From: JBBQWR01 sp038210495
GTDB taxonomy: Bacteria; Planctomycetota; Planctomycetia; Pirellulales; DATAWG01
DNA: 64,000 nucleotides
Assembly: GCA_038210495.1 (NCBI GenBank)
Contig: JBBQWR010000005.1
Location: forward strand, 1 to 64,000
Direction: 5' to 3'
Shown: in pieces, positions 9,008 to 18,100 of the stretch
How the letters are laid out: every line of letters starts with the position of its first letter
How positions within the stretch are numbered: position 1 is the stretch's first letter
The notes under the pieces: generated by a model
What the model was told of the DNA's origin: nothing
The model's database searches: none
What the model saw: only the letters and a program-made list of their open reading frames with translations
Translations under genes and position numbers: made by a program

Positions 9008-12000
9008 TTAATTTCCAGTCAGCGTGAATGCGGCCCAGAAGAACGGGTGCGCCGCTCCGTTTTTCTCGCGGCGGGTCTTAATCATGGTGAGCTGCGCGCC
9101 GCGCAACGCATCGGATTTGCTTTGGCCGTCAGAGAGATTGCCGAAGAAGTCGTTCATCAACCTAGAGGATTGGGTGTCGGGAATTTCCCACAACGTTGAA
9201 ACGACCGCTCGCGCCCCGGCCAGTTGAAAAGCTTGTCTTAGACCGGCCACGCCTTCGCCGTTGCGGACTTCGCCCAGTCCGGTTTCACAAGCGGAAAGCA
9301 CGACCAACTCTGTTCCGCGCAGATTGACTCCGACGATCTCCATTCCGGTGAGAATTCCATCGTCCAGGTTCTTGTCGGCGATCTGGTCGCGATTGTTGAA
9401 GCCGGCCAGAAGCAATCCGCACCGCAGCAGAGGGTTTTCGAGCACGCGGCCATCGTCGTCGACGAGCGCGTCCTTTTTTAGTTCCCGATCGGGCAAGAAG
9501 AAACCGTGCGTGCTCAGCACGAGCACTTTCGGCGGCGACAGAAGCTTAAAGACCCCCTCCAGGGCTTGATCGCCGGTGTAACTCTTGGGTCGACCGGCAT
9601 AGGCGGTCAACTTCGGTTCGATCGCCGCGGCTTCGGCGGCCGAGCCAGGCAAGGGCCGAGCTTGCCCGAACATTTGCATCGAGCGCGTCCCGCGGTCAAG
9701 ACCCGCCAGTTGTGCGGCGTCGGGAACCGAGTTGAACTTTCCTGGCGTGAGGCTGGTCGGCGCTAGGGCCGCGGCGAGCGCAGTCGGAATTTCGCTGGCT
9801 GCCAGATCGTAATTCGGGTTGGCGAAAATCCGCGGCAAGCCCACCTTCGTCACGGCGTCGGAACTCTTCACGAGGTCGCGCGCCGTGACGACGTAGCGAA
9901 TGTTCCATCGTTCGATTGCATAATGTCCCCCTTCGATGGGCAACGCTCCCCACGGAATCAACCACAGACTCGCATCGGGGCTCACGATCAATTCTTTCCG
10001 ATCTTTGAGATGTTCCGCCAGGGGCGCGAGAATGAGTTTCGAAGCCTCGCGATACGCCTCTTGAAATTTCTTCTCGGCCTCGGGTTCGCCTTTCTGTTGA
10101 ATGAGACTCTTTTCCTGGCCCGTCCCAATCGCGTCTTGCATAGCTATCCGGGCGACGGTCACGGCTCGATCGATCGGTTCGGATTCCCCGAGATCGACGA
10201 TCCGGACCTGTTCGGGACCGGGTGGGGGCGTGAGCCACGCGGCGTAATGAAAAGGCCGCGCTTCATTTTCTTCTTCGGACGCGCCGAAGGCTACCGGCTT
10301 GAAGCGGATGAGATCCACGAGCAGCCCATGCCTGGGGATCGCTTTACGAATATCGTCGAGTTCGATCCAAGCCGCCGGAGCCACCGTGCCGCCGGCGGCG
10401 GCAAGCTGTTTGGCAAGCGATTGTTCCAGTGCTGCCAGTCGAGTGAGCTCCGCTCGGTGAGCCGCTTCTTGACCTGGCTTGGGAGGGGCATTGGTCAGAT
10501 TGGCCAATTGCTTTCGCGCCGCGCTCAACTGCTTGACGAGATCCGTCAGTTGCGGATTGGCGCTATCGCGTCCCAGCGCGGCCCGTTGAACGAGCGTTTC
10601 TTGAGCGACCGCCTTGCCGTTGGCGAGCCAACTTGCCGTCAGAGCGGTCAGGGCGCCGTTCTGAACGTTCGCCCAACCCAACGTCAGCGCGCCGTGCAGC
10701 ATCCGGCGGTCGATGTTCTCGATGAACGTCAATTGTTCTCGTTCGCCGAGCATCGGCAATACCAGCGCCGCATGCCGGCGGACAATATGCCGGCTCCGAT
10801 CGGCTTCGGCCGCAACCTCGTCCCATTGTTTTCGAGATGCGTGGATCCAGGCCAAACCATTCAACGGCCGTGCGACATCGGGATGATCCGTCCCGAGCGT
10901 CGTCTCAAGGATGACGAGGGCCCGACGGTAGAGCGACTCCGCCGCGTCGTAGTCTTTCTGCCGAACGCGGAGGGCGCCGAGATTTTCCAGTGAATGCGCC
11001 AGATCCGGATGATTCTCGGGAAGTTTTGCTTCTCGGATCTTAAAACTTTGTAGATAGAGCGATTCGGCCTGCGGGTATCGCTTCAGCGCGGCGTAAGTGG
11101 CGGCCATGTTATGCATCACGAGCGCCACTTCCAGATGATCTTTTCCGTACACCGCCTCCTTGATGCTCAGACAACGCTCGTAGGCCTTTAAAGACTCATC
11201 GTATTGCTTGAGATCGCAGCAAGCGATGGCCAGATTTTGCAGCGAACGGGCCACGTCGGGATGTTTTGCGCCCAACTTTGATTCAAGGATTTTCAAGACC
11301 CTCTCGTGTGTCGCCTTGGCGTCGGCGTACTGTCCCGCGTCGGCGTAAATTCCACCCAGATTGTTTAGGAAACGGGCGACCTCGATGTGATCCTTGCCGA
11401 ACTGTTTTTCCGCGATCGCCACGCATCGTAGTTGCAAGGCGAGCGCCTGCGCATCGTTGCCCTGACGCATCTTCAAGTCCGCCCAGGTATTGAGCGTGCC
11501 TGTCAGGTCGGCATGATCCAGGCCTCGCTTCTGTTCGAGGATCGCAAGGCCGCGGCGCAATAGCGGCTCGGCCTCCGCGTATTGGGCCAGAGCGATATGA
11601 ACCTGAGCCCAATTATTCAAGACGAAGGCCACGGCCGGCGAGTCTTTGCCACGACTCTTCTCAAATGAGGCCAGGCAACGTCGATAAAGGGAAATTGCTT
11701 CTTCGCGCTTCTCGAGCGTGACGCACAAATTGGCGAGGCTATTCGCCGCCTCGGCGATGGCTTGGGGTTCGCCCGCGGCTTCGTAAATTGCCAGGCTGCG
11801 TCGGAATGCGGCTTCGGCCTCTGGGAAATGGCCGCCGGATTGATTCGCGCTGCCCAGCTTGAACAGCATCGCCGCGAGAAACCGATGATTTGCGCCGAAC
11901 GTACGTTCGGCCAAGTCGACCGTCCGCGAATAAGCCTGAATTGCCTCCGGCCATCGGTTTTGCATTTGCATCGAGTCCGCCTGCTCGAGCGCGGCCACGA

Positions 12001-12103
12001 CCTCTTGCGGCGTGGCCAACAAGCGGACCGGAGCGATCAATTGAACGATGGTCACCAGAACGAGTGGCGCCCACGGAATCTGAAGCGGCTGCGGCATTCG
12101 CAT
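9008..12103 (-). CDS. Exported TPR-CHAT caspase-clan protein
   Basis: A 1031-residue protein. Residues about 10-30 (PLVLVTIVQLIAPVRLLA) look like a signal peptide, so the protein is probably extracytoplasmic. Residues about 40-430 are tandem TPR repeats of the kinesin-light-chain type (YAEAEPLLRRGLAILE, HPDVARSLQNLA and similar). A helical linker follows, and residues about 690-1031 form a CHAT domain. The catalytic dyad is visible: H866 in VLSTHGFFLP and C939 in VVLSACETGLGE, followed by the usual AGARAVVSTLW and HPFFWAAFTL strands. CHAT proteases are caspase-clan peptidases whose TPR part senses or binds partners. It heads the four-gene minus-strand run. The substrate is unknown. Confidence 0.88.
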   Translation of the reverse strand: MRMPQPLQIPWAPLVLVTIVQLIAPVRLLATPQEVVAALEQADSMQMQNRWPEAIQAYSRTVDLAERTFGANHRFLAAMLFKLGSANQSGGHFPEAEAAFRRSLAIYEAAGEPQAIAEAANSLANLCVTLEKREEAISLYRRCLASFEKSRGKDSPAVAFVLNNWAQVHIALAQYAEAEPLLRRGLAILEQKRGLDHADLTGTLNTWADLKMRQGNDAQALALQLRCVAIAEKQFGKDHIEVARFLNNLGGIYADAGQYADAKATHERVLKILESKLGAKHPDVARSLQNLAIACCDLKQYDESLKAYERCLSIKEAVYGKDHLEVALVMHNMAATYAALKRYPQAESLYLQSFKIREAKLPENHPDLAHSLENLGALRVRQKDYDAAESLYRRALVILETTLGTDHPDVARPLNGLAWIHASRKQWDEVAAEADRSRHIVRRHAALVLPMLGEREQLTFIENIDRRMLHGALTLGWANVQNGALTALTASWLANGKAVAQETLVQRAALGRDSANPQLTDLVKQLSAARKQLANLTNAPPKPGQEAAHRAELTRLAALEQSLAKQLAAAGGTVAPAAWIELDDIRKAIPRHGLLVDLIRFKPVAFGASEEENEARPFHYAAWLTPPPGPEQVRIVDLGESEPIDRAVTVARIAMQDAIGTGQEKSLIQQKGEPEAEKKFQEAYREASKLILAPLAEHLKDRKELIVSPDASLWLIPWGALPIEGGHYAIERWNIRYVVTARDLVKSSDAVTKVGLPRIFANPNYDLAASEIPTALAAALAPTSLTPGKFNSVPDAAQLAGLDRGTRSMQMFGQARPLPGSAAEAAAIEPKLTAYAGRPKSYTGDQALEGVFKLLSPPKVLVLSTHGFFLPDRELKKDALVDDDGRVLENPLLRCGLLLAGFNNRDQIADKNLDDGILTGMEIVGVNLRGTELVVLSACETGLGEVRNGEGVAGLRQAFQLAGARAVVSTLWEIPDTQSSRLMNDFFGNLSDGQSKSDALRGAQLTMIKTRREKNGAAHPFFWAAFTLTGN

Positions 12104-12132
12104 CTGGAAATCTCTTGGAACGACTCACAATA

Positions 12133-12240
12133 TGCTGGGTGGCCGGGCTGGAGGCGTCCTCGCCGAAGCCCCGGAGAGTGGATTCGACTTCGAGAGCAGG
12201 CCACCAGGGCTTCCCTTCGGCGCGAGCCCCGGCTACCCAA
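12133..12240. repeat. Repeat B, full-length copy
   Basis: A copy about 105 bases long of a dispersed imperfect palindrome. It begins GGGTGGCCGGGCTGGAGGC, contains CGCCGAAGCCCCGGAG and TTCGACTTCGAGAGCAGG, and ends GCGAGCCCCGGCTACCC. The two ends are roughly inverted copies of each other. Fuller copies lie at 37661-37760 and 63551-63650; end fragments are scattered. Confidence 0.75.
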
Positions 12241-12424
12241 GAGACATTAGGTTAGCGTTTCTTAAGGGGAACCCCCGCGGGCGTCGCGCCAACTCAGTGG
12301 ACAATCGTGGTGATACTATGTTTTCATTTTGAGCCGCCGTCAAGAAAGGCCGACTCCGGCTTGAAGTCGGAGCGTCCCCAATTCTCTACGATTACCGAAC
12401 AATTGTCACGCGATCCGCCGAATA

Positions 12425-13201
12425 AAAAAGGGGTCAGAACTATTTAACTTGACATTCCAGCCCGATTCGACTATTTTTCTGGGCATGCCTCGTCCTCTTC
12501 GCCCGATCGACGACGACCTGATTTACCACGTGATCAACCGTGGCAATAATCGGCAGGATGTGTTCGAAACACCGGCCGACTTCGCCGCGTTTCTCAAGGC
12601 GATAGCCGACCTCAAGTCGCGAAAGCAGTTCCAGCTCTACGCCTATTGCCTGATGTCGAACCACATTCATTTGCTCATTCGGCCCAAAGGGGACTCGATC
12701 AGTCGAATCGTGCAAAGCCTGCTGGTCTCCCACACCCAGCGGTATCACAAGCATCACCGGTCCGGCGGCCATGTGTGGCAAGGGCGATTCAAGAGCCCGG
12801 TTATTCAAAACGACGAGCACTTGCTGACGGTGCTGCGGTACATCGAGGCCAATCCGCTGCGCGCGGGTCTCGTGAAGAGAGCCGAAGAGTATCCCTGGAG
12901 CAGCTACCGCGTCCACGCTTCGGGCGAGCCCGACGAACTGATCGACCCGCTAATCACATACGAGCAGCTTTCTCCTTACCCGAAGATTCGCCAACGCCAA
13001 TGGGCCAAGAAAGTCCACGATCCGCTCGACGAGGCCACGCTCGAGCAGGTTCGTCGGTCGAACCTCACCGGATTACCGTTTGGAAACGAAACCTGGGTGA
13101 ACCGCCTAGCGACCAAATTGCAACTCAACCTGACGATCCGCCCGCGCGGCCGACCACGAAAGGCGGCGCCAAAACCCGTTAAATAGTTCTGACCCCTTTT
13201 T
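12425..13201 (+). mobile_element. RAYT element with perfect 24-bp inverted ends
   Basis: The transposase gene is enclosed by 12425-12448 and 13178-13201, which are perfect reverse complements over 24 bases (core GGGGTCAGAACTATTT). The right repeat overlaps the 3' end of the transposase gene, including its stop codon. Just outside the right end a 13-base unit, CCCTTTTTGCTTT, is directly repeated. The element lies inside what appears to be the remnant of a LEPR-XLL gene on the other strand. RAYTs are single-copy relatives of IS200/IS605 transposases that act on REP-like palindromes; a related palindrome is at 14890. Confidence 0.8.
12485..13186 (+). CDS. REP-associated tyrosine transposase (RAYT)
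   Basis: A 233-residue protein; the start is set at ATG 12485 (MPRPLRP, the usual RAYT N-terminus) rather than 36 bases upstream. It is a Y1 HUH-type transposase: the metal-binding pair H60-I-H62 lies in CLMSNHIHLLI, and the RYHKHHRSGGHVWQGRFKS region holds the likely catalytic tyrosine (Y87 is a candidate). The RYIEANPLRAGLV and YPWSSY motifs are typical of the family. It would nick single-stranded DNA at REP-type hairpins. The frame is intact, so the gene may be active. The basic C-terminus (RPRGRPRKAAPK) probably contacts DNA. Confidence 0.9.
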   Translation: MPRPLRPIDDDLIYHVINRGNNRQDVFETPADFAAFLKAIADLKSRKQFQLYAYCLMSNHIHLLIRPKGDSISRIVQSLLVSHTQRYHKHHRSGGHVWQGRFKSPVIQNDEHLLTVLRYIEANPLRAGLVKRAEEYPWSSYRVHASGEPDELIDPLITYEQLSPYPKIRQRQWAKKVHDPLDEATLEQVRRSNLTGLPFGNETWVNRLATKLQLNLTIRPRGRPRKAAPKPVK

Positions 13202-13221
13202 GCTTTCCCTTTTTGCTTTCA

Positions 13222-13387
13222 AGGTTACTGACTGTCCCAAAAGTGCGAATGGCTTTGAAAGACTGACCGATAAGAGGTCTCGCCTTTCCAAGGTCTCACC
13301 AATCAGTCTGGTCGGTCGGCGCCGCCGGCGACTTGCATTCTTTTCACGATCGAGTGCACGGCGGTCGGATCGTTGAGCGCGAGGCAT
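13222..13387 (-). pseudogene. 5' remnant of a LEPR-XLL surface protein gene
   Basis: On the minus strand an ATG at 13387, with AAAGGA 7 bases upstream, opens a frame reading MPRAQRSDRR, a RRRRRPTR stretch and then LIGETLERRDLLSVSLS, followed by FALLGQSVTL. A very basic N-terminus ending in LExRxLL is the hallmark of planctomycete LEPR-XLL proteins, which are large secreted or surface proteins. The frame runs straight into the right end of the RAYT element at about 13220-13201, so everything downstream of roughly 55 codons is lost. The ATG lies one base beyond the stop codon of the DUF1559-type gene, suggesting that the two were once translationally coupled. Confidence 0.5.
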
Positions 13388-13389
13388 TT

Positions 13390-14757
13390 CTATTCCTTTG
13401 GAGGATGTGAACCGAGCGAGTGGCGATGATCAGGGGCTTTAGCAAATAGCGTGACGCACAAATCCGCCGCAAGAAGGGACATTATCATTAGCCAAAGCCT
13501 GCGTAATGCGATCGGGCGGGCATCGATTCCGAATGTCATTGAGCGCAGCCCTTGTTTTGCAAGGTCCTTGGACCCATCAACAAGCGCCAAGGAGCGGATG
13601 ATTGTCGGATCGAGTGTGCAGCTTAGATCGAATCGACCATCGTGTGTAAATCCTTGCACCATTCGCGAATTGAGATTGCAATCGTCAGCATTCTTTTCGG
13701 CGTCGCGGGCCAACAAGGCTATTAACTCGTCAACTGTAAGATCTCGCGGCTCGAGCCAATTGACCGCTAAGTCGGGCGCCTCAACGATGTCGATCGTTGG
13801 TATTTGAAGGTCACTGGACTCGATGAGATTCCCAGGCTCCTTATCCGCCAAGCCAAACAGCGTCCCTGGCCCAACGATCGCTAGGTACGCTGTCATTCCG
13901 CGCCCGGCCGGACTTCTTGGAGTCTGGCCTTCGACGAAGCCAAGTTCGCCGGGGGTCGCATAACAGAATTGCAAATTGTGTTTGCTATTCCATGGTTCAT
14001 CAAAACGGTATTTTAGGCCCTCATCTTCGGAGCCCAGATGCGGCGGAAACAAGACGGCCCGCCAACTATGCATCGGTCTGCCGTTTTCGTCCCGGACAAC
14101 GGGTGGCGGAAAACAGTGGAATTTCTCGTAATAGTGATCGAGGGCAAATTGAAGGCTATTTATGCCATCCTCTGTATACGGACGCCCGTACCTATGAACT
14201 CGGACGCGGCTCTCGGAGTGGGGAAAGACTGCCGAGATGCATATGGCGCCGACGACGGCAACGGTGAAGCGTCTCAGAAATGGGGATTTCATTGCAAATA
14301 GCCGACAGGTCGCGATGGCGACGACAATCGAAGCCGGCAATACCAGAAAAAAAACGGTCCATTGGTCGGTCGCGATTGTGGAAGCGAAAATTCCGCAAAG
14401 CGTCATGAACCAAACCAGCGTAGCTAGGTCAAACTGGCAACGACCTCTGATGACCGCAAGTGGGCGAAGTCGCTCTGGACCGGCACCACTAATTTGCTGC
14501 GCCATCGGCTTCAATTGGGCATGCAAATCCGTTAGCCTCGCGCTCACGTCCGCGGCCCGTGAACGCTTCAAGTTCGCAAATCGGACCGCAATTATGCTCT
14601 CAACGAGCGCCACCACGAGGGATACGACGACCGGAAGCCCGATCGCTAGCGCCCAACAGACCACCCAACCGGGCCAACTCGCGAAGTTGGCCATCGTCCA
14701 CGCTAAGAGCGGCACCGCGACCAAAATATGAGTTAGAAAGGTCGTAAAGAGAAGCAT
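13390..14757 (-). CDS. Membrane protein with DUF1559-like domain
   Basis: A 455-residue protein. Several transmembrane segments fill residues about 1-50 and 100-180 (LLFTTFLTHILVAVPLLAW, VVCWALAIGLPVVVSLVVAL, FTVAVVGAICISAVF). Residues about 200-330 carry the DUF1559-type signature: PPPVVRDENGRPMHSWRAVL, then YRFDEPWNSKHN. That domain is typical of planctomycete pseudopilin-like proteins, but here it is joined to a multi-span membrane part rather than to a type IV pilin N-terminus. A last membrane helix (LWLMIMSLLAADLCVTLFA) lies near the C-terminus. The ribosome site before ATG 14757 is weak, so the start is uncertain. The function is unknown. Confidence 0.7.
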   Translation of the reverse strand: MLLFTTFLTHILVAVPLLAWTMANFASWPGWVVCWALAIGLPVVVSLVVALVESIIAVRFANLKRSRAADVSARLTDLHAQLKPMAQQISGAGPERLRPLAVIRGRCQFDLATLVWFMTLCGIFASTIATDQWTVFFLVLPASIVVAIATCRLFAMKSPFLRRFTVAVVGAICISAVFPHSESRVRVHRYGRPYTEDGINSLQFALDHYYEKFHCFPPPVVRDENGRPMHSWRAVLFPPHLGSEDEGLKYRFDEPWNSKHNLQFCYATPGELGFVEGQTPRSPAGRGMTAYLAIVGPGTLFGLADKEPGNLIESSDLQIPTIDIVEAPDLAVNWLEPRDLTVDELIALLARDAEKNADDCNLNSRMVQGFTHDGRFDLSCTLDPTIIRSLALVDGSKDLAKQGLRSMTFGIDARPIALRRLWLMIMSLLAADLCVTLFAKAPDHRHSLGSHPPKE

Positions 14758-14889
14758 CTAAGCGCCGGTGTCAGGAATCTTTGCGCATTACTTGACGAGA
14801 GTTCAGCGTGGGTAGTATCGGGACATGCCGATGATTCGTCTGGGATGAATCCAATTCTTCCCGGACGGGACGTGAGTCGGGAAGGGGAA

Positions 14890-14943
14890 GAGGGAAAACG
14901 GGTCAGAACGATTTAATAAATAGTTTCGACGCGTTTTCCTTTC
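14890..14943. repeat. MITE/REP-like palindrome related to the RAYT ends
   Basis: The segment forms an imperfect inverted repeat: the left arm AGGGAAAACGGGTCAGAAC and ATTTA face, across a five-base loop, an arm whose reverse complement reads AAAGGAAAACGCGTCG and then AAACTATTTA. The motif GGGTCAGAAC-N-ATTTA is shared with the terminal repeats of the RAYT element at 12425-13201. It contains no gene and is likely a non-autonomous partner sequence. The rest of the spacer 14758-15171 shows nothing else. Confidence 0.6.
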
Positions 14944-15171
14944 CCCGACCCGTTCTCCTTTCCCAAATTCGACGTCAACAATTTGAGCCGAACGCTGACG
15001 ATACCTTCCACTTTCCAACCGTTTTATCTGGCAAATTAAGCTGCCGCGCTCGCAAGCGGTTGCCAAATCGCCGCGGCGATCGGTCGGATTCATAGAGCTC
15101 GATCGCTTCATCCACCTTGCCGCCGGCTTCATGCGCCCGACGATTGTTGTGGTTGTCTTCCTCCCCAGGTC

Positions 15172-18100
15172 CTACTGGGCTGAGTGCGAAGCCCGCAAAG
15201 CGGCAAGGTAGTTTCGAGCCTTTAGCTTGGGGTGGCTGTCGGTCAAGTGCAATTCCGCGGCCAGTTCGAGCGCCTTGCCTGCCCACCACTCGGACTGTGC
15301 GCGATTGCCCAAGCAACGTTCGACCGCGCTCAGCAGGGCATCGTAGACGAATGCCTCCACGCTCCGGCTGTGAACGGCCTCCAGTAATTCGAGCGCAGCG
15401 CTGAGCTCGACTTGGGCTTTCGCGTGGTAGCCTTGATGTTGAAAGACGGCGGCAAGGTCGCCGCGATTCAGCGCGAGCAGAAATTTATTCCCTGTCTGCT
15501 CGTTCATCGCCCGCGCGGCGCTAAGACAGGCTAACGCTTCGTCGTATCTGCCGAGGTCATCCAAGGCCACGCCCCGATTACCGAGATTGACCGCGATTCC
15601 GTATCGCGACTGCATCTCACGATTGAGAGCCTCGGCCTGGACGTAGCATTGGAGCGCGGCAGCCGGCTGTCCTTGGTCGGCCAATAAAATGCCTCGATTT
15701 CCAATCGTAACCGCCAGGCCTCGTTTGTCCCCCAATCGACGAGCGAGCGCTTCAGCTTCGTGGTAGCAGTCAAGGGCGCCCGAAAAATCACCCTGAATGG
15801 CGAGCACATTGGCGCGATCGCCAACGGCGAGGCGCAGTGAGCGGTCGTCTCCAAATTCTCGGGCGATGGCTTCGGCTTCCGCATAGCAACGCAGCGCCTG
15901 AAAGGTGTTCCCTTGTTGCGTCATGACATGACCTTTGCGGCGCGCGATGGGAATGGCATCCAGCTTTGCGCCCAAGGAATGACAGATTCTTTCAGACTCC
16001 GTGATGAGCTCCAGCGCCAAGTCCGAGTTTCCCTGTTGCCACAGGACAAAGCCCCGCGCGACAAGACAAGCGGCAACGCCACGCGGATCGCTTACGGAAC
16101 GACTGAGCTCCTCGGCGGAGGCTAGCAGCACGAGCGCGACATCAGGCGCTCCCCGCTGTCGATGAATCTCCGCTTGTTGTCGCAAGGCGGCCGACCCGAG
16201 CGCGGGTTGCTGGAGAGATCGGGTGGCATTGACGGCTCGGTCGGCCAATTGCTCCGCCCGATCCCAATCGCCGGATGCTTGGGCAGCCTCCGAGGCAGCG
16301 ACAAGCAGAGTCGCAGCCAGCGGACTTGAGTCTGCGCCTAGGGCGGCCAACGAGCGTTCCAGCCTCGGTAGACGTTGTCCAGCCGGTCCGCGGATCGCGA
16401 TAGCGCGGTCGATGGCCAAAATGGCGCGAGCCGCGGTTTGAGCATCACCCGTCTTCAATGAGTGGTCCTGCACGGCAAAAATATTTTCGATCTCCGGCTC
16501 CAACCGAGCCAAGGCTTCGATTCCGTTGGCCGTGTCGATTTTGCCGTTCCACGATTCAGTCCGGGCAATAAAATGGGAGGCCAACCGCCGGTGCAAAGAC
16601 GCCCGTTCCGCGGTTCCTATTTCCCTTTCCGATCTTAGGTCCCCGTACTCGCGAATCGACTGATAAATGCCGAATCGAGTCCCGAACGAGGTTTCTTGCC
16701 GGATTAACAAGCTCTTGTCGCGCAGACTTTGGACGACGTCGAGCGTGGTCGGCGCATGGGAAAAGGGGGACAGATCGATCACCGCTTCGGCCGCGTCCCA
16801 GTCGAAACCTCCACGAAAAGCGCAGATTTGCATGAAGGCATGTCTCTCCCAATCGCACAATAGATCGAAACTCCAATCGATGGCGCCGGAAAGTGTCTGC
16901 TGTCGGGTCGCGACATCGCGGCGGGAGGATTGGAGCAACTCGAACTTTCGCTCGAGACGTTGGACGATCTCGCTGGGGGTCAAGACTTTGATTCGCGCGG
17001 CTGCCAATTCGAGGGCTAGCGGAATGCCGTCGAGCTGCGCGCAAATGGCCGCGATCGCCGGCAAGTCGAGCTCGTTCCCTTGAAAGCGTTCATTTGCCGC
17101 GCGGGCCCGCTCGCAAAACAGGCGGATACTCGGAATTTGTTCGAGGTCTGACGACGCGAGCGATGCATCAGGCGATGGCAGCGCAAGGGGCTCGAGCTCG
17201 AACGTCCGCTCACCGTTGAGACCCAATGCGATTCGACTCGTCACGAGAAATTGAATGTCGGGCGCCAGTTGTCCCCATTGGCCGATCGTGGACTGAGCTG
17301 CCGAGACAACTTGCTCGAAATTGTCGAGCACCAACAGCAACGGCTTGCGGAACTGCAGCACATGAGCGACAGCCAGTTCGGGTGGCTCGGCATCGGAAAG
17401 CGGGGCCTGCAGCGCTCGGGCCACCGCGTAGGCGACATCGGTGGCCGTGCGGCATTCGCTTAATTCAGCGAACCAACAACCGCCTGGACGTTCGCCGGAC
17501 AGTTGATGAGCCACTTGGAGCGCGAGCCGTGACTTGCCCATGCCTCCTGGCCCTAACAGCGTAAGCAATCGCGTATTCGGTTCCGCCAACAAGGCCATCA
17601 CATGGGCGACTTCGCGTTCTCGGCCGATCAAGTCATTCAAGGGCTCAGGCGGTAAATTCGAACGCGACGATCTCTCGAGCGGCGACAGATGTTTGCGAGC
17701 CGCCGGCGATCGTCCTTTGTCGCCCTCCGTGGCGGATTGTGAAATGGGGCCGCGCAAAGCGTCGTCGCCACCCACGTTGCTTATCGCCTGCCGCAAATCG
17801 ACTGCTAAGTCAAAGCCCGTCGTGTATCGCTCGCGCACCTCTTTCGACAAACATTTGAGACAAATCCATTCGAGTTCGATGGGAATTGTGTCGTCGATTT
17901 GCCGCGGTGGCTTCGGTTCGCGATGGAGAATCTCGTCGAAAATCTCGGAAAAGCCGGAGCCGGAGAATGGTTTGCGACCGGTGAGCAGTTCGTACAGAAT
18001 CGCCCCCAAGGCCCAAAGATCGGTTCGGCCGTCAAAGCGATGGGCTTCGCCGCGAATCTGCTCGGGAGCCATGTAAGCGGGCGAGCCACCGACCAGCCCC

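Noticed and set aside
12132..12332. Short frame reading GGVLAEAPESGFDFES, similar to one at 37.6 kb
   Set aside because: The shared peptide comes from repeat B being read in the same frame twice; it is a repeat, not a gene family.
12341..12410. Inverted CTCCGGCTTGAAGTCGGAG as a terminator
   Set aside because: No T-tract follows on either strand and no gene ends next to it; probably another spacer palindrome.
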